NCBI GenBank assembly: GCA_030596265.1
Contig: JAUVKM010000016.1
Coordinates: forward strand, 1-16,523
From: Candidatus Cloacimonadota bacterium
Lineage (GTDB): Bacteria > Cloacimonadota > Cloacimonadia > Cloacimonadales > TCS61
Direction: 5' to 3'
Length of the DNA stretch: 16,523 bases
In this document: positions 1-7,700 of the stretch, piece after piece
How positions within the stretch are numbered: the first letter of the stretch is position 1
Layout: each line of letters opens with the position of its first letter
Program-made: the position numbers and the translations under genes
Notes under the pieces: model-generated
The model's database searches: none
The model's input: only the letters and a program-made list of their open reading frames with translations
Told to the model about the DNA's origin: nothing

Positions 1-627
1 TCCATTGCTGATGGTCAATCTGTTACAAACGGTATTCTGGCTAAAGAAGGGATCAACCTTGAAAGAGTAAATCCGGAAGATTACGAATTTGATTATGCAA
101 CTCGCATAAAAGAGATCCGTGCTAAAAAAGGTGTTATCAATCCAACTGTGGAATTTCTAACTACCGACGATGAAATTGCTGCTGAAACCAAGCGTTGTTT
201 GGAATGTAATTTCATTTGCAATAAGTGTGTGGAAGTTTGCCCTAACCGAGCTAATATTGCTATTAAGGTTCCCGGATTTGAAAACGAAAATCAGATCTTG
301 CATTTGGATGGACTTTGTAATGAATGTGGTAATTGTGAAACATTTTGTCCTTATGACGGTGCTCCTTACAAAGATAAATTCACTCTCTTTTGGAATAATG
401 AAGATATGAAAGTTAATAGTAATGATGGATTCCTGCTGACATCTGAAGAGAATGAAGCAGAATTTAAAGTTCGCATTAATGATAAAATTTATATGGTTAA
501 TTTCGACAATACAGGTAAATTATTGAATTGTAAATCAGATCATGAAATTGAGCAAAAAGCTGAATTTGATTCTCTGATGAATATAATCTGGTGGACTTAC
601 GAAAACCATAATTTCTTGTTTGTGTAA
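1..627 (+). CDS. ygfK: YgfK-like iron-sulfur oxidoreductase, C-terminal part (5' end outside window)
   Basis: The frame is open from base 1 and ends at TAA 625-627, leaving 208 residues of a protein whose full family length is around 1000. The fragment carries two cysteine clusters of a bacterial-ferredoxin domain: C66, C69, C73, C76 and C80 (the last followed by Pro), then C106, C109, C112 and C116-Pro. These would bind two [4Fe-4S] centres. The text around them, with RCLECN and CNECGNCETFCP, matches what I recall of the C-terminus of YgfK, the putative selenate-reductase-like flavin/Fe-S subunit encoded with xanthine-dehydrogenase-type hydroxylases and carbamoyltransferases. About 90 residues without cysteines follow the domain. 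The likely role is electron transfer for a cytoplasmic redox step on a purine-like substrate. The family call is good; the substrate is unknown. An internal ATG at 148 is not the real start, since coding continues upstream of it. Confidence 0.85.
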   Translation, partial: SIADGQSVTNGILAKEGINLERVNPEDYEFDYATRIKEIRAKKGVINPTVEFLTTDDEIAAETKRCLECNFICNKCVEVCPNRANIAIKVPGFENENQILHLDGLCNECGNCETFCPYDGAPYKDKFTLFWNNEDMKVNSNDGFLLTSEENEAEFKVRINDKIYMVNFDNTGKLLNCKSDHEIEQKAEFDSLMNIIWWTYENHNFLFV

Positions 628-632
628 ATTGG

Positions 633-742
633 TGTCTTTGCGAGGAATTCTTCATGCTGTGGCAAACGAAGCAATCTCGTTTTCTGAAAAATGGAATAGA
701 TTGCTTCGAAAGATTTTTCGATGGAGAACACTCGCAAAGACA
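633..742. repeat. Nested palindromic intergenic element (MITE/REP-like)
   Basis: The whole ygfK-ygeY spacer is built on nested inverted repeats. The outer arms TGTCTTTGCGAG (633-644) and CTCGCAAAGACA (731-742) match perfectly. The inner arms CGAAGCAATCT (667-677) and AGATTGCTTCG (698-708) also match perfectly. Similar sequences built on GCGAG and GAAGCAATCT are common dispersed palindromes in many bacterial genomes. No open frame or T-run terminator accompanies it. In RNA it would form a long hairpin between the two genes. Confidence 0.7.
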
Positions 743-775
743 AGAATAATAATAAAAATATAAAAGTGAGAAAAC

Positions 776-1984
776 ATGAATGAAATATATAAAAAGATAA
801 GAGAATTATCTCTTAAATACGAAACAGAAACAGCCGAATTTTTAGCAAAAATGATCCAGACTCCATCTTTTTCTATGAAGGAAAAAGAAATGATCCAAAT
901 AATTAAAAAAGAGATGGAGAAAGTTGGATTTGATAAGATACGAATTGATGGATTGGGAAGTATCATCGGTACAATTGGTAATGGACCCAGACTCATCGCA
1001 TTTGATGCCCACATTGATACAGTTTATCCTGGTAATCTAGATAATTGGGATTTCCCTCCTCATGAAGGACGTATTGAAGATGGTAAAGTTTGGGGACGTG
1101 GAGCTTCTGATCAGCTTGGTGGAATGGCTAGTATGGTTTATGCTGCCAAAATAATTAAAGAACTCGACCTAAACAAAGAATACACTATCCTATTCACAGG
1201 AACCGTAATGGAAGAAGATTGTGATGGAATTGCCTGGGAACACATGATTAAAGAAGATGGTATAAAGCCGGAACTTGTTGTAAGCACCGAGCCAACCAGC
1301 CTGAACATCTATCGCGGACATCGCGGCAGGATGGAAATGACAATTGAAGTTAAAGGGATTTCTTGCCATGGTTCTGCACCAGAACGCGGTGTAAATGCAA
1401 TTTATAAAATGGCAAAGATCGTAAACGAAGTAGAGATACTTAATGACAAACTAAAACACGATGATTTCTTAGGAAAAGGAACTATCACAACCAGTATCTT
1501 TGAATCAGGTTCACCTAGTCAATGTGCAGTCGCAGATTATGCAAAAATCCAATTAGACCGTCGCCTCACCTGGAGTGAAACCAAAGAAATAGCAGTTACG
1601 GAATTGGAAGAATGTTGCAAACTTGCCGGAGTGGAAGATACAAAAGTTACAGTTCTTAAGTATGATGCCATTGCCTACACAGGCAAAGAATATTCAGTGG
1701 AAAAATATTTTCCAACCTGGAAACTGGAAGAAGATTCAACCTGGCTCAAGAATGCTTCAGCTTCCTATATAAAAACACTGAAGAATGAACCAAAGATAGA
1801 TAAATGGACATTTAGTACAAATTGCGTGTTCATTATGGGAAAACATCCTGAGATCAAATGTATTGGAATGGGACCCGGTGATGAAGATCAAGCACATGCA
1901 CCAAATGAAATGACACGTGTATCTGATCTTAGTGCAGCAGCTGCTTTCTATGCTGGGTTTGTTGCGCAATTAAATGAGGTGTAA
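776..1984 (+). CDS. ygeY: YgeY-type M20 family metallopeptidase/deacylase
   Basis: This 402-residue protein is of normal length for the YgeY branch of the M20 (ArgE/DapE/CPG2) family. The metal-site pattern is complete: H79 and D81 in DAHIDTV, D112 in GASDQ, catalytic E146 with ligand E147 in VMEEDCDG, E172 in STEPT, and H374 in QAHAPNE. H198 in SCHGSAPE marks the lid/dimerisation domain. The enzyme should be cytoplasmic, with two zinc or cobalt ions, hydrolysing an amide bond in a small N-acyl or carbamoyl amino-acid-like intermediate. In the E. coli-type cluster ygeY sits with ygeW, ygeX and ygfK, and this set has been tied to anaerobic purine/urate breakdown. The ribosome site (GTGAG at 766-770) is weaker than those of its neighbours. 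Family call strong, substrate inferred. Confidence 0.9.
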   Translation: MNEIYKKIRELSLKYETETAEFLAKMIQTPSFSMKEKEMIQIIKKEMEKVGFDKIRIDGLGSIIGTIGNGPRLIAFDAHIDTVYPGNLDNWDFPPHEGRIEDGKVWGRGASDQLGGMASMVYAAKIIKELDLNKEYTILFTGTVMEEDCDGIAWEHMIKEDGIKPELVVSTEPTSLNIYRGHRGRMEMTIEVKGISCHGSAPERGVNAIYKMAKIVNEVEILNDKLKHDDFLGKGTITTSIFESGSPSQCAVADYAKIQLDRRLTWSETKEIAVTELEECCKLAGVEDTKVTVLKYDAIAYTGKEYSVEKYFPTWKLEEDSTWLKNASASYIKTLKNEPKIDKWTFSTNCVFIMGKHPEIKCIGMGPGDEDQAHAPNEMTRVSDLSAAAAFYAGFVAQLNEV

Positions 1985-2083
1985 CCACAGATGAACACGG
2001 ATGGGCACGGATATAAATTTTAAGTTAGAGTAGAAGCCGATTGTCCTTTAACATCAGTGTCTGCCCGTGTGTATCCGTGGTAA
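1985..2083. repeat. Upstream flank of GxxExxY gene: inverted repeat plus copy of the gene's own 3' end
   Basis: Bases 2022-2083 repeat 2447-2508 at about 54 of 62 positions, without gaps. The first 34 bases differ at only one. In the downstream copy those 34 bases are the last codons of the GxxExxY gene (KLEWKPIVL-stop) and the start of its 3' flank. Here the Trp codon TGG is TAG, so this is a non-coding relic of a C-terminus. Bases 1985-2011, rich in CACAGATG/CACGGATG words, are roughly complementary to the GTGTATCCGTGG segment at 2068-2080, which gives an inverted repeat. Such CACAGATG/ATCCGTGG words typically surround GxxExxY genes in other genomes. Confidence 0.75.
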
Positions 2084-2101
2084 AAAAGAAAAGGAAAAAG
2101 C

Positions 2102-2476
2102 ATGGATTCTAATTTGATTGAAAAAGAATTGAGAGCAACGATCATAGGTTGTGCTATGGCTGTGTTGAATGAATTAGGTCATGGTTTTAGAGAGAAAACT
2201 TATGAAATATCTATGATTATTGAAATGCAAGAAAAGGGTTTATCTGTAAACCAACAAGTTCAATATTCTGTATATTATAAGAATACACTTGTAGATACTT
2301 TTATTCCTGATTTGATCGTTGAGAATAAAATAATCATTGAATTGAAAACGGTGGATAAAATCTGTGATGAGCATATTGGACAAGTTTTAAACTATCTTAA
2401 AGTAACTGGATTAAAAGTTGGAATTATTTTTAACTTTAAACATTCCAAGTTAGAGTGGAAGCCGATTGTCCTTTAA
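2102..2476 (+). CDS. GxxExxY family protein
   Basis: This 124-residue protein is of standard length for the GxxExxY family, which takes its name from the motif seen here as G28-F-R-E31-K-T-Y34. The core resembles a small PD-(D/E)xK nuclease fold: D70 in IPDLIVEN, E80 and K82 in IIELK, and a QVLNYLK helix near residues 94-100. Family function is not established; a nuclease or nucleic-acid role is only suggested by the fold. A ribosome site AAGGA lies at 2091-2095. The gene sits between ygeY and a carbamoyltransferase but has no evident metabolic link to them. Its flanks carry a direct repeat that includes its own 3' end, so it looks like an inserted passenger and not an operon member. Confidence 0.85.
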   Translation: MDSNLIEKELRATIIGCAMAVLNELGHGFREKTYEISMIIEMQEKGLSVNQQVQYSVYYKNTLVDTFIPDLIVENKIIIELKTVDKICDEHIGQVLNYLKVTGLKVGIIFNFKHSKLEWKPIVL

Positions 2477-2508
2477 CATCTGTGTTAATCAGTGTATATC
2501 CGTGGTAA
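2447..2508. repeat. Downstream copy of the 62-bp direct repeat flanking the GxxExxY gene
   Basis: This is the partner of 2022-2083. The first 30 bases are the coding 3' end of the GxxExxY gene including TAA; the rest is its 3' flank, ending in TATCCGTGGTAAA. The match is ungapped with about eight differences, mostly in a seven-base stretch in the middle. Confidence 0.75.
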
Positions 2509-2538
2509 AGAAAAAATAAAAAGGAGATAAAATAAAAA

Positions 2539-3522
2539 ATGAAAACAGAATTAAGAGGAAAACATTTAATCACTCTCGAAGATTGGTCGAGAGAAGATAT
2601 CGATACACTACTTAATGTATCAATGGAGTTAAAAAGACAATTTGCAATGGGGCTCGACACTCCCTATTTAACCAATAAGACCATGTTCTTGATGTTCTTT
2701 GAGGAATCAACCAGAACCAGGAATTCAATGGAAGCCGGAATCGCACAACTTGGTGGTCATGCAAACTATTTAGATACGAGTCAAATGCAGATCGCACATG
2801 GTGAAGTAGCAAAAGATACGGCAATAATTCTTTCTCGATTTGGACATGCAATAGCCTGTCGAAATTGTTTTTGGGGAATTGGAAATAAATATCTTAATGA
2901 TCTGGCAAAATGGGCTTCGGTTCCAGTTATTAATATGCAGGATGATCTTTATCATCCACTTCAGGCAATTGCTGATCTGATGACCATGAAAGAAAAATCA
3001 GGTGTAGTCAGACGAAAAAAAGTTTCAATAATTTGGGCTTATGCCGATACACATAAGAAGCCTATTTCTGTTCCGGTATCACAAGTATTACTTTTCCCAC
3101 GTTATGGAATGGATGTTACACTTGCCCATCCAAAAGGTTATGAACTTCCACAATGGGTTATAGATAAAGCTAAACAGAATGCAGAAAACCGTGGTGGCAC
3201 ATTAACAATCACAAATGATGAAAAAGAGGCTTATGAGGGTGCTGATTATGTGATTCCAAAAAATTGGGGTAATTGGGTCACAAATCCCGGTAAAGATGTA
3301 ATTGATGATCTACTAACTGCTAACAAAAGTTGGAAGTGCACCGAAGAAAAAATGGCTCTAGCTCATAGAAATGTGAAGTATATGCATGCTCTCCCTGCAG
3401 ATCGTAAAAATGAAGTGGAAGATAGTGTGATCGATGGATTTAATTCTATCATATATGATGAAGCTGAAAATAGGATCCATACATCTAAAGCTGTTATGCA
3501 GCTTACTATGGGTGGAAAATAA
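2539..3522 (+). CDS. Carbamoyltransferase 1 (ATCase/OTCase superfamily, YgeW/knotted type)
   Basis: The 327-residue protein has the carbamoyl-phosphate motif STRTR (57-61), the HPLQ motif (139-142) and a C-terminal YMHALPADR block (281-289), then AENRIHTSKAVM near the end. At about 166-181 it reads WAYADTHKKPISVPVS. This matches the proline-rich loop of the knotted transcarbamylases (YgeW, N-acetyl- and N-succinylornithine enzymes) in place of the SMG loop of ornithine carbamoyltransferase. In the ornithine enzymes the HCLP Cys contacts the amino-acid substrate. Here it is Ala284, and the active-site motif is ESTRTR where the other two copies have xxSLRTR, so the substrate probably differs. 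The ribosome site AAGGAG is at 2521-2526. It likely makes or uses carbamoyl phosphate in the cytoplasm together with carbamate kinase. It is followed by a terminator at 3591. Superfamily certain, substrate unknown. Confidence 0.88.
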   Translation: MKTELRGKHLITLEDWSREDIDTLLNVSMELKRQFAMGLDTPYLTNKTMFLMFFEESTRTRNSMEAGIAQLGGHANYLDTSQMQIAHGEVAKDTAIILSRFGHAIACRNCFWGIGNKYLNDLAKWASVPVINMQDDLYHPLQAIADLMTMKEKSGVVRRKKVSIIWAYADTHKKPISVPVSQVLLFPRYGMDVTLAHPKGYELPQWVIDKAKQNAENRGGTLTITNDEKEAYEGADYVIPKNWGNWVTNPGKDVIDDLLTANKSWKCTEEKMALAHRNVKYMHALPADRKNEVEDSVIDGFNSIIYDEAENRIHTSKAVMQLTMGGK

Positions 3523-3590
3523 TTAATTCCTAAATATATATTTTAAGCAATTTCATAGGGATTATTTTAAATCAGATAAATTATAAAACG

Positions 3591-3628
3591 AAAGAGCTGT
3601 ATTCCAAATGCAGCTCTTTTTGTTTTTC
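3591..3628 (+). terminator. Rho-independent terminator after carbamoyltransferase 1
   Basis: A perfect 9-bp stem, AAAGAGCTG (3591-3599) with CAGCTCTTT (3611-3619), has an 11-base loop and is followed by a T-rich tract to about 3628. It lies 69 bases after the stop codon, so the first transcription block probably ends here. Confidence 0.85.
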
Positions 3629-3656
3629 TGATCAAACAATTAATTTTCCAGTTATA

Positions 3657-3695
3657 ATGATGGCTATGGTGCGTGGTTCACCACCAACGGGATAA
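3657..3695 (+). CDS. Putative leader peptide 1 (12 codons, Met-rich)
   Basis: The ORF reads Met-Met-Ala-Met-Val-Arg-Gly-Ser-Pro-Pro-Thr-Gly-stop. The last seven residues are identical to those of the ORF in copy 2 (7638-7700), and the arginine codon differs only silently. No clear ribosome site precedes it here, so translation of this copy is doubtful. A second frame, ending FTTNGITVF-stop, is also open in both copies, so the reading frame is not proven. Confidence 0.25.
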   Translation: MMAMVRGSPPTG

Positions 3696-3721
3696 CTGTA
3701 TTCTAAAACAAGAAAAACAAC

Positions 3722-3753
3722 AAAAACGCCGGTTATCCCAACCGGCGTTTTTT
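3722..3753 (+). terminator. Rho-independent terminator in leader repeat copy 1
   Basis: A perfect 13-bp stem pairs AAAAACGCCGGTT (3722-3734) with AACCGGCGTTTTT (3740-3752) around the loop ATCCC, with a six-T run (3748-3753). It lies 84 bases before the TrmB-like regulator gene and after the leader ORF, so it may act as a regulated terminator. Confidence 0.85.
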
Positions 3754-3770
3754 ATTTCGAGAAAAATAAC

Positions 3771-3799
3771 TTGACTCAATAGCGTTATGTTTTTTTGTA
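3771..3799 (+). promoter_or_regulatory. Possible promoter for the regulator/secreted-protein pair
   Basis: TTGACT (3771-3776) is a good -35-like hexamer, placed just after the terminator and 62 bases before the regulator start. The hexamer 17 bases further on (TTTGTA) is a poor -10. ATAAC (3766-3770) and GTTAT (3784-3788) form a weak 5-bp inverted repeat over the -35 that could serve self-regulation. This is a weak call. Confidence 0.2.
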
Positions 3800-3837
3800 C
3801 CCCCCATGGAGAGATTAAAAAAAAGAGGAATTATAAT

Positions 3838-4662
3838 ATGACTGATTATACAAAATTTTTAACCGATCTAATTAGCATGGGAATGAATGAAAGAAACGCC
3901 AAGGTTTATTTAGCTCTTCTCAGGAAGAAAGATGCTTCATTATCCGATCTTCATAAACTATCGGGAGTAAGACAAAATAAACTTTATGAAGTTATCAATA
4001 ACCTTATTCGTGAAGGCTATTGTGCAGAGAAGAAAATAGGTCGCAAAAGATTTTTTAATGTTATAGATCCAGGAACTTCCATAGGCAGCAATTTAAAAAA
4101 GATGGAAGAACGTCTTGAAAAAAGTTATAAACTCAAAAATGCTTTAGAAGAAATATACCATAATACGGATGAGATTAAAGAGCCATTTGAATATATCGAA
4201 ACATTTCACGGAAATGATAATATTCATCAGCAATTCTGTAAGTTAGTAAAGAGTTCCAAAAAAGAAATACTGGGTTTCACTAAACCACCACTTACATGCT
4301 ATACTCCAGACAAACTTAAAGAACAGGAAAAAGTAGCATTTGATTTTATGGCAAGAAAAGGAACTTTAAAATCAATCTATGAAATACAAAATAATGGAAA
4401 TGATTCTTCTAATTTCAACATAGAAGAATTTGAAACTGCCGGAGAAAGTGTAAGAATTTCTGAAAGTCTTCCAATAAAAATGATCATCTTCGATCGTAAA
4501 TCATTATTAATTGCCGATGAAGAACCGTTAACTCCTTCAAATGAATTCAGGATGACACTAATAAAACAGAAAGCCATCGTAAACGCTTTTTGTGCTTTAT
4601 TCGATTTTTTTTGGCAGAAATCATATGATGTTAAATCATGGAAAGAAGTAAAAAATAATTAA
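3838..4662 (+). CDS. TrmB-like helix-turn-helix transcriptional regulator
   Basis: I chose the ATG at 3838 because AGAGGA lies about 9 bases before it. An in-frame ATG at 3787 has no ribosome site and would add an implausible leader. The 274-residue protein begins with a winged helix-turn-helix of the TrmB/MarR-like type (about residues 8-75), including LISMGMNERNAKVYLALL and LHKLSGVRQNKLYEVINNLI. A charged helix (about 86-110) and a C-terminal ligand-sensing domain follow, resembling the PLD-like fold seen in TrmB regulators. No membrane segment is visible. Its stop is 17 bases before the secreted-protein start, which has a strong ribosome site, so the two are probably co-transcribed. It may control that gene or the surrounding catabolic genes. 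The ligand is unknown. Confidence 0.8.
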   Translation: MTDYTKFLTDLISMGMNERNAKVYLALLRKKDASLSDLHKLSGVRQNKLYEVINNLIREGYCAEKKIGRKRFFNVIDPGTSIGSNLKKMEERLEKSYKLKNALEEIYHNTDEIKEPFEYIETFHGNDNIHQQFCKLVKSSKKEILGFTKPPLTCYTPDKLKEQEKVAFDFMARKGTLKSIYEIQNNGNDSSNFNIEEFETAGESVRISESLPIKMIIFDRKSLLIADEEPLTPSNEFRMTLIKQKAIVNAFCALFDFFWQKSYDVKSWKEVKNN

Positions 4663-4679
4663 AAAACTTAGGAGGAAAA

Positions 4680-7622
4680 ATGTTTAAGAATTATTTATGG
4701 TTGGTTATAATTTTCATAGTTATGCCAATAGCACTGTCAGCCCAAATGCATGAGGAAAATATCTTACTTGATATGTCTCATGTTTTTACTACAAATGATC
4801 ATTCCACCGACAATGATCGTGAAGTTTTCTTTGAAAAAAAAAGTGATTTGAATTTTCACGATAACCGTTCAAGAGATGTTGATACCCTTTGGACAAAAAC
4901 TTTTGGCGGTACTGATATTGAATTTGGATACGCTGTTCAACAAACAACAGATGGTGGTTATATTATTGCAGGAATAAAATATCCGCCTTATGGTGCAGGT
5001 GATCTTGATATTATTATCATAAAGACAGATGCCATTGGAGATACTCTTTGGACTAATATTTATGGTGGTGATGGTGATGAAGATGCTAATGATATACGAC
5101 AAACTGCAGATGGGGGATATATTATTACCGGTTTTGTATATAATGATGATTCGGATTTATTGCTTCTTAAAACAGATCCTTCAGGAAATATTCTTTGGTC
5201 AAAAAATCATGGAGGTGCCGGATCGGAACGTGGTTTTTCTGTTGAACCTACAACTGATGATGGATATATAATAGCAGGGCTTACAAATTCTTATGGTGCA
5301 GGCGGATATGATATTTGGCTTGTTAAAACAAATGCATCGGGGGATACACTTTGGACAAAAACCTTTGGTGGAGTCGTTGGGGATTATGGCTATTGTGTTC
5401 AACAAACTAATGATAATGGATACATAATTACAGGATATACAAAATCTTTTGGAGCGGGAAATCGTGATGTCTGGCTCATAAAAACAGATTCGGACGGCAA
5501 TGAGCAATGGAACCAAACATTTGGCGATACTGGAAGTGATGTAGGCATGTATGGACAACAAACTACAGATGGTGGATATATTATTACAGGACGTTCAAAT
5601 TCATATTGTGCTTATGGAGGTAATAATATATATTTAATAAAAACAGATGAGAATGGGAACTCTCTCTGGGCAAAAACCTTTGGAGGGACAGGCTGGAATA
5701 TGGCAGCAGGCTATTGTGTTCAGCAGGTTACAGATGGTGGATATATTGTTGCCGGATGGTTAGATACAGATGACGGCATTAATAATAATGGAGATGTGTG
5801 GTTAATAAAAACTAACCCGTCAGGAGAATCTCTTTGGACAAAGACAATTAACGGAAATGGAAATGAAAGCTATGACATAGCACGGTCTATCCAACAAACT
5901 ACAGATGGTGGATACATTGTTACAGGTGCTACAGGTATTCAAGACGTTAATACAGATATCTGGCTTATAAAAACTGGTGAAGATCCTGCACCCGGTTCCA
6001 TAAATGGTACTGTTAGTTTAAATGGTGGTACCGGTAATGTGGATGATGTACTGATAATAGCACAACCTGGAAATTTCCAGATAAATCCTATTAGTGGTTA
6101 TTATACGCTCGTAGTGCAGGAAGGTGATTTTGATGTTACAGTTTCTTTAGAAGGCTATATAACTCAAATATTTGAGAATGTACAGGTTGTCCAGGGGCAG
6201 GTAACGAATTTAGATATAACACTGGATGCTGTTGATCTTGCTATTTCACCTGATAATTTTTATTTTGAGACTACCGGTACAGTAAATGATGTCATGAATT
6301 TACAAAATCAATGTACTGTTAATCTTGATTACCAAATTTCAGTTGCCTTTGAAGGTGATGATGAAATACATTATGATGGAGAGAATTATACTGCCTTTGG
6401 TTTAACAGACGGTGGTACTATTGTTGTCGCCGTCCGTTTTACAGCAGAAGAGTTGGCTAATTATTACGGATCATATAATTTAACTGGAATTAATATCTTT
6501 ATTGATGACAATTCTTTTAGCAATGTTACCTTGAAAGGATGGGAAGGTGGCTCTTACGGCGACCCTGGAGCAGAAATATATTCTGAAGACATAACATCTG
6601 CAATTTATGTCGGAGACTGGAAAAATCATCTTCTAACTACTTCATTTCCTTTAATAAGCGGTAATGAATATTGGATTGGGTATTCTATTACCCATTCAGG
6701 TGGGGGACATCCTGTTGGCCTTGATGCAGGACCTATGGTAGCAGGAAAAGGAGGCTGGATTTACTTCATGGACCAGTGGAATGAGATGGCTAATGTGGGT
6801 GTAGATTATAATTTGAATATACGGGCTTTGGTTTCAAATCCCTGGTTAGCCTGTGATCCGATATCGGGTGTTATTCCGTCAAACGGAAATGTTGATGTTG
6901 ATCTTATGGTAGATGCAACAGAGTTGGATTTTGGTGATTATTATGCCGATATCATTGTGAAAATCCTTCCTGATTATGCAACTTATATAATTCCGGTTCA
7001 TCTTTTAAAAGCCATAATATTAGATCCACCGCAAAACCTGGATGTAGCTTGCATAGAGAATTATGCTCATTTCACATGGGAAGCTCCTTTAGCCGATATG
7101 AGATATAGTGAAAAAAATACTAAAACCAACAAAGAAAACACTCGTGATCTTACAGGTTACAATGTATATCTTGGTCAGGTAGAAGTAGCAACCAATATTC
7201 CTGACCTGGAATATGACTTTTATGATCTAATTAATGGTAACTTCTACGATGCAGGTGTAAAGGCTATTTACGATGAGGGAACATCTGAACTTGTAGAGAT
7301 CAACTTCCAATACACAGGAACAGGTGTTGAAAATATCTTGCCGCTTATCACTGAACTCACAGGTAACTACCCTAATCCTTTTAATCCGATTACAATAATA
7401 AATTATTCTTTGGCAGAAGAAAGTAACATTGAACTGATTGTATTCAATATAAAGGGACAGCATGTAAAAACACTTATCAATGAGAAACTGCCTGCTGGAA
7501 ATCATCAAGTAGTTTGGGATGGAAAGGATGACAATAGTAAAGCTGTTTCTAGTGGAATTTATTTCTATAAAATGAATACCAACAATTATACTTTAACTAA
7601 GAAAATGATCTTAATGAAATAG
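4680..7622 (+). CDS. Secreted multidomain protein with seven WTKTFGG-type repeats and a FlgD/T9SS-like C-terminal tail
   Basis: The ribosome site TTAGGAGG (4668-4675) supports this start. The 980-residue protein begins with a signal peptide (about residues 1-21, cleavage after ALSA). From about residue 68 to 436 run seven copies of a ~52-residue unit, each with a consensus like (D/N)xLWTKTFGG, then QQTTDGGYIITG, then DIWLIKTDxxG. The unit starts fall at about 68, 121, 170, 222, 274, 327 and 383. Seven such four-strand units suggest a seven-bladed beta-propeller (inference). Next come a carboxypeptidase-regulatory-like domain (about 440-512), an all-beta region containing HYDGENYTAFGL, a BACON/Ig-like segment (about 722-780), a fibronectin-III-like segment (about 782-875) and a final 85 residues from NYPNPFNP with the GIYFYKM pattern of FCB-group secretion tails. 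The protein is likely cell-surface or released. Its ligand is unknown and no catalytic motif was seen. Confidence 0.8.
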   Translation: MFKNYLWLVIIFIVMPIALSAQMHEENILLDMSHVFTTNDHSTDNDREVFFEKKSDLNFHDNRSRDVDTLWTKTFGGTDIEFGYAVQQTTDGGYIIAGIKYPPYGAGDLDIIIIKTDAIGDTLWTNIYGGDGDEDANDIRQTADGGYIITGFVYNDDSDLLLLKTDPSGNILWSKNHGGAGSERGFSVEPTTDDGYIIAGLTNSYGAGGYDIWLVKTNASGDTLWTKTFGGVVGDYGYCVQQTNDNGYIITGYTKSFGAGNRDVWLIKTDSDGNEQWNQTFGDTGSDVGMYGQQTTDGGYIITGRSNSYCAYGGNNIYLIKTDENGNSLWAKTFGGTGWNMAAGYCVQQVTDGGYIVAGWLDTDDGINNNGDVWLIKTNPSGESLWTKTINGNGNESYDIARSIQQTTDGGYIVTGATGIQDVNTDIWLIKTGEDPAPGSINGTVSLNGGTGNVDDVLIIAQPGNFQINPISGYYTLVVQEGDFDVTVSLEGYITQIFENVQVVQGQVTNLDITLDAVDLAISPDNFYFETTGTVNDVMNLQNQCTVNLDYQISVAFEGDDEIHYDGENYTAFGLTDGGTIVVAVRFTAEELANYYGSYNLTGINIFIDDNSFSNVTLKGWEGGSYGDPGAEIYSEDITSAIYVGDWKNHLLTTSFPLISGNEYWIGYSITHSGGGHPVGLDAGPMVAGKGGWIYFMDQWNEMANVGVDYNLNIRALVSNPWLACDPISGVIPSNGNVDVDLMVDATELDFGDYYADIIVKILPDYATYIIPVHLLKAIILDPPQNLDVACIENYAHFTWEAPLADMRYSEKNTKTNKENTRDLTGYNVYLGQVEVATNIPDLEYDFYDLINGNFYDAGVKAIYDEGTSELVEINFQYTGTGVENILPLITELTGNYPNPFNPITIINYSLAEESNIELIVFNIKGQHVKTLINEKLPAGNHQVVWDGKDDNSKAVSSGIYFYKMNTNNYTLTKKMILMK

Positions 7623-7637
7623 GAATTAGAGGATAAT

Positions 7638-7700
7638 ATGAATTCTACAATTATGATGATGGTTATGGCTATGATGCGCGGTTCACCACCAACGGGATAA
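7638..7700 (+). CDS. Putative leader peptide 2 (20 codons, Met-rich)
   Basis: The start ATG at 7638 is preceded by AGAGGA (7628-7633), giving a credible small translated ORF. It contains eight Met codons in its first 13 (including the start) and ends in MMRGSPPTG-stop, nearly the same as leader ORF 1. The stop codon lies inside GGGATAAC (7694-7701), which can pair with GTTATCCC in the terminator that follows. If translated, ribosome pausing on the Met-rich stretch could decide whether the panB-like gene is transcribed. No mRNA or peptide evidence can be seen here. Confidence 0.4.
   Translation: MNSTIMMMVMAMMRGSPPTG

Larger units (their letters stand above)
3652..3753 (+). repeat. Leader/attenuator-like direct repeat, copy 1
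   Basis: This block recurs at 7651-7762. The most conserved core is GGTTCACCACCAACGGGATA (about 3675-3694). It holds a tiny ORF, an AC-rich linker and a terminator hairpin. GGGATAAC (3689-3696), which includes the tiny ORF's stop codon, is exactly complementary to GTTATCCC (3732-3739), which forms part of the terminator's left arm and its loop. The alternative pairing extends to about 10 bp with one G-U. The hairpin and the alternative pairing exclude each other, as in attenuators. Confidence 0.7.

Noticed and set aside
633..742. Rho-independent terminator after ygfK
   Set aside because: The palindrome has long spacers between arms and no T-run directly after the 3' arm, so it fits a dispersed palindromic element better.
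652..1014. Minus-strand open frame across the ygfK-ygeY spacer and the start of ygeY
   Set aside because: It runs through the palindromic element and opposite the conserved ygeY N-terminus. There is no ribosome site and no recognisable product.
3787..3837. Upstream ATG at 3787 as the start of the TrmB-like regulator
   Set aside because: There is no ribosome site and the added residues do not fit a helix-turn-helix start. AGAGGA before ATG 3838 decides it.
4881..5985. Possible CRISPR-like or tandem DNA repeat in the secreted-protein gene
   Set aside because: The periodicity is at protein level, with units of varying length and divergent DNA. It is a coding repeat, not an array.
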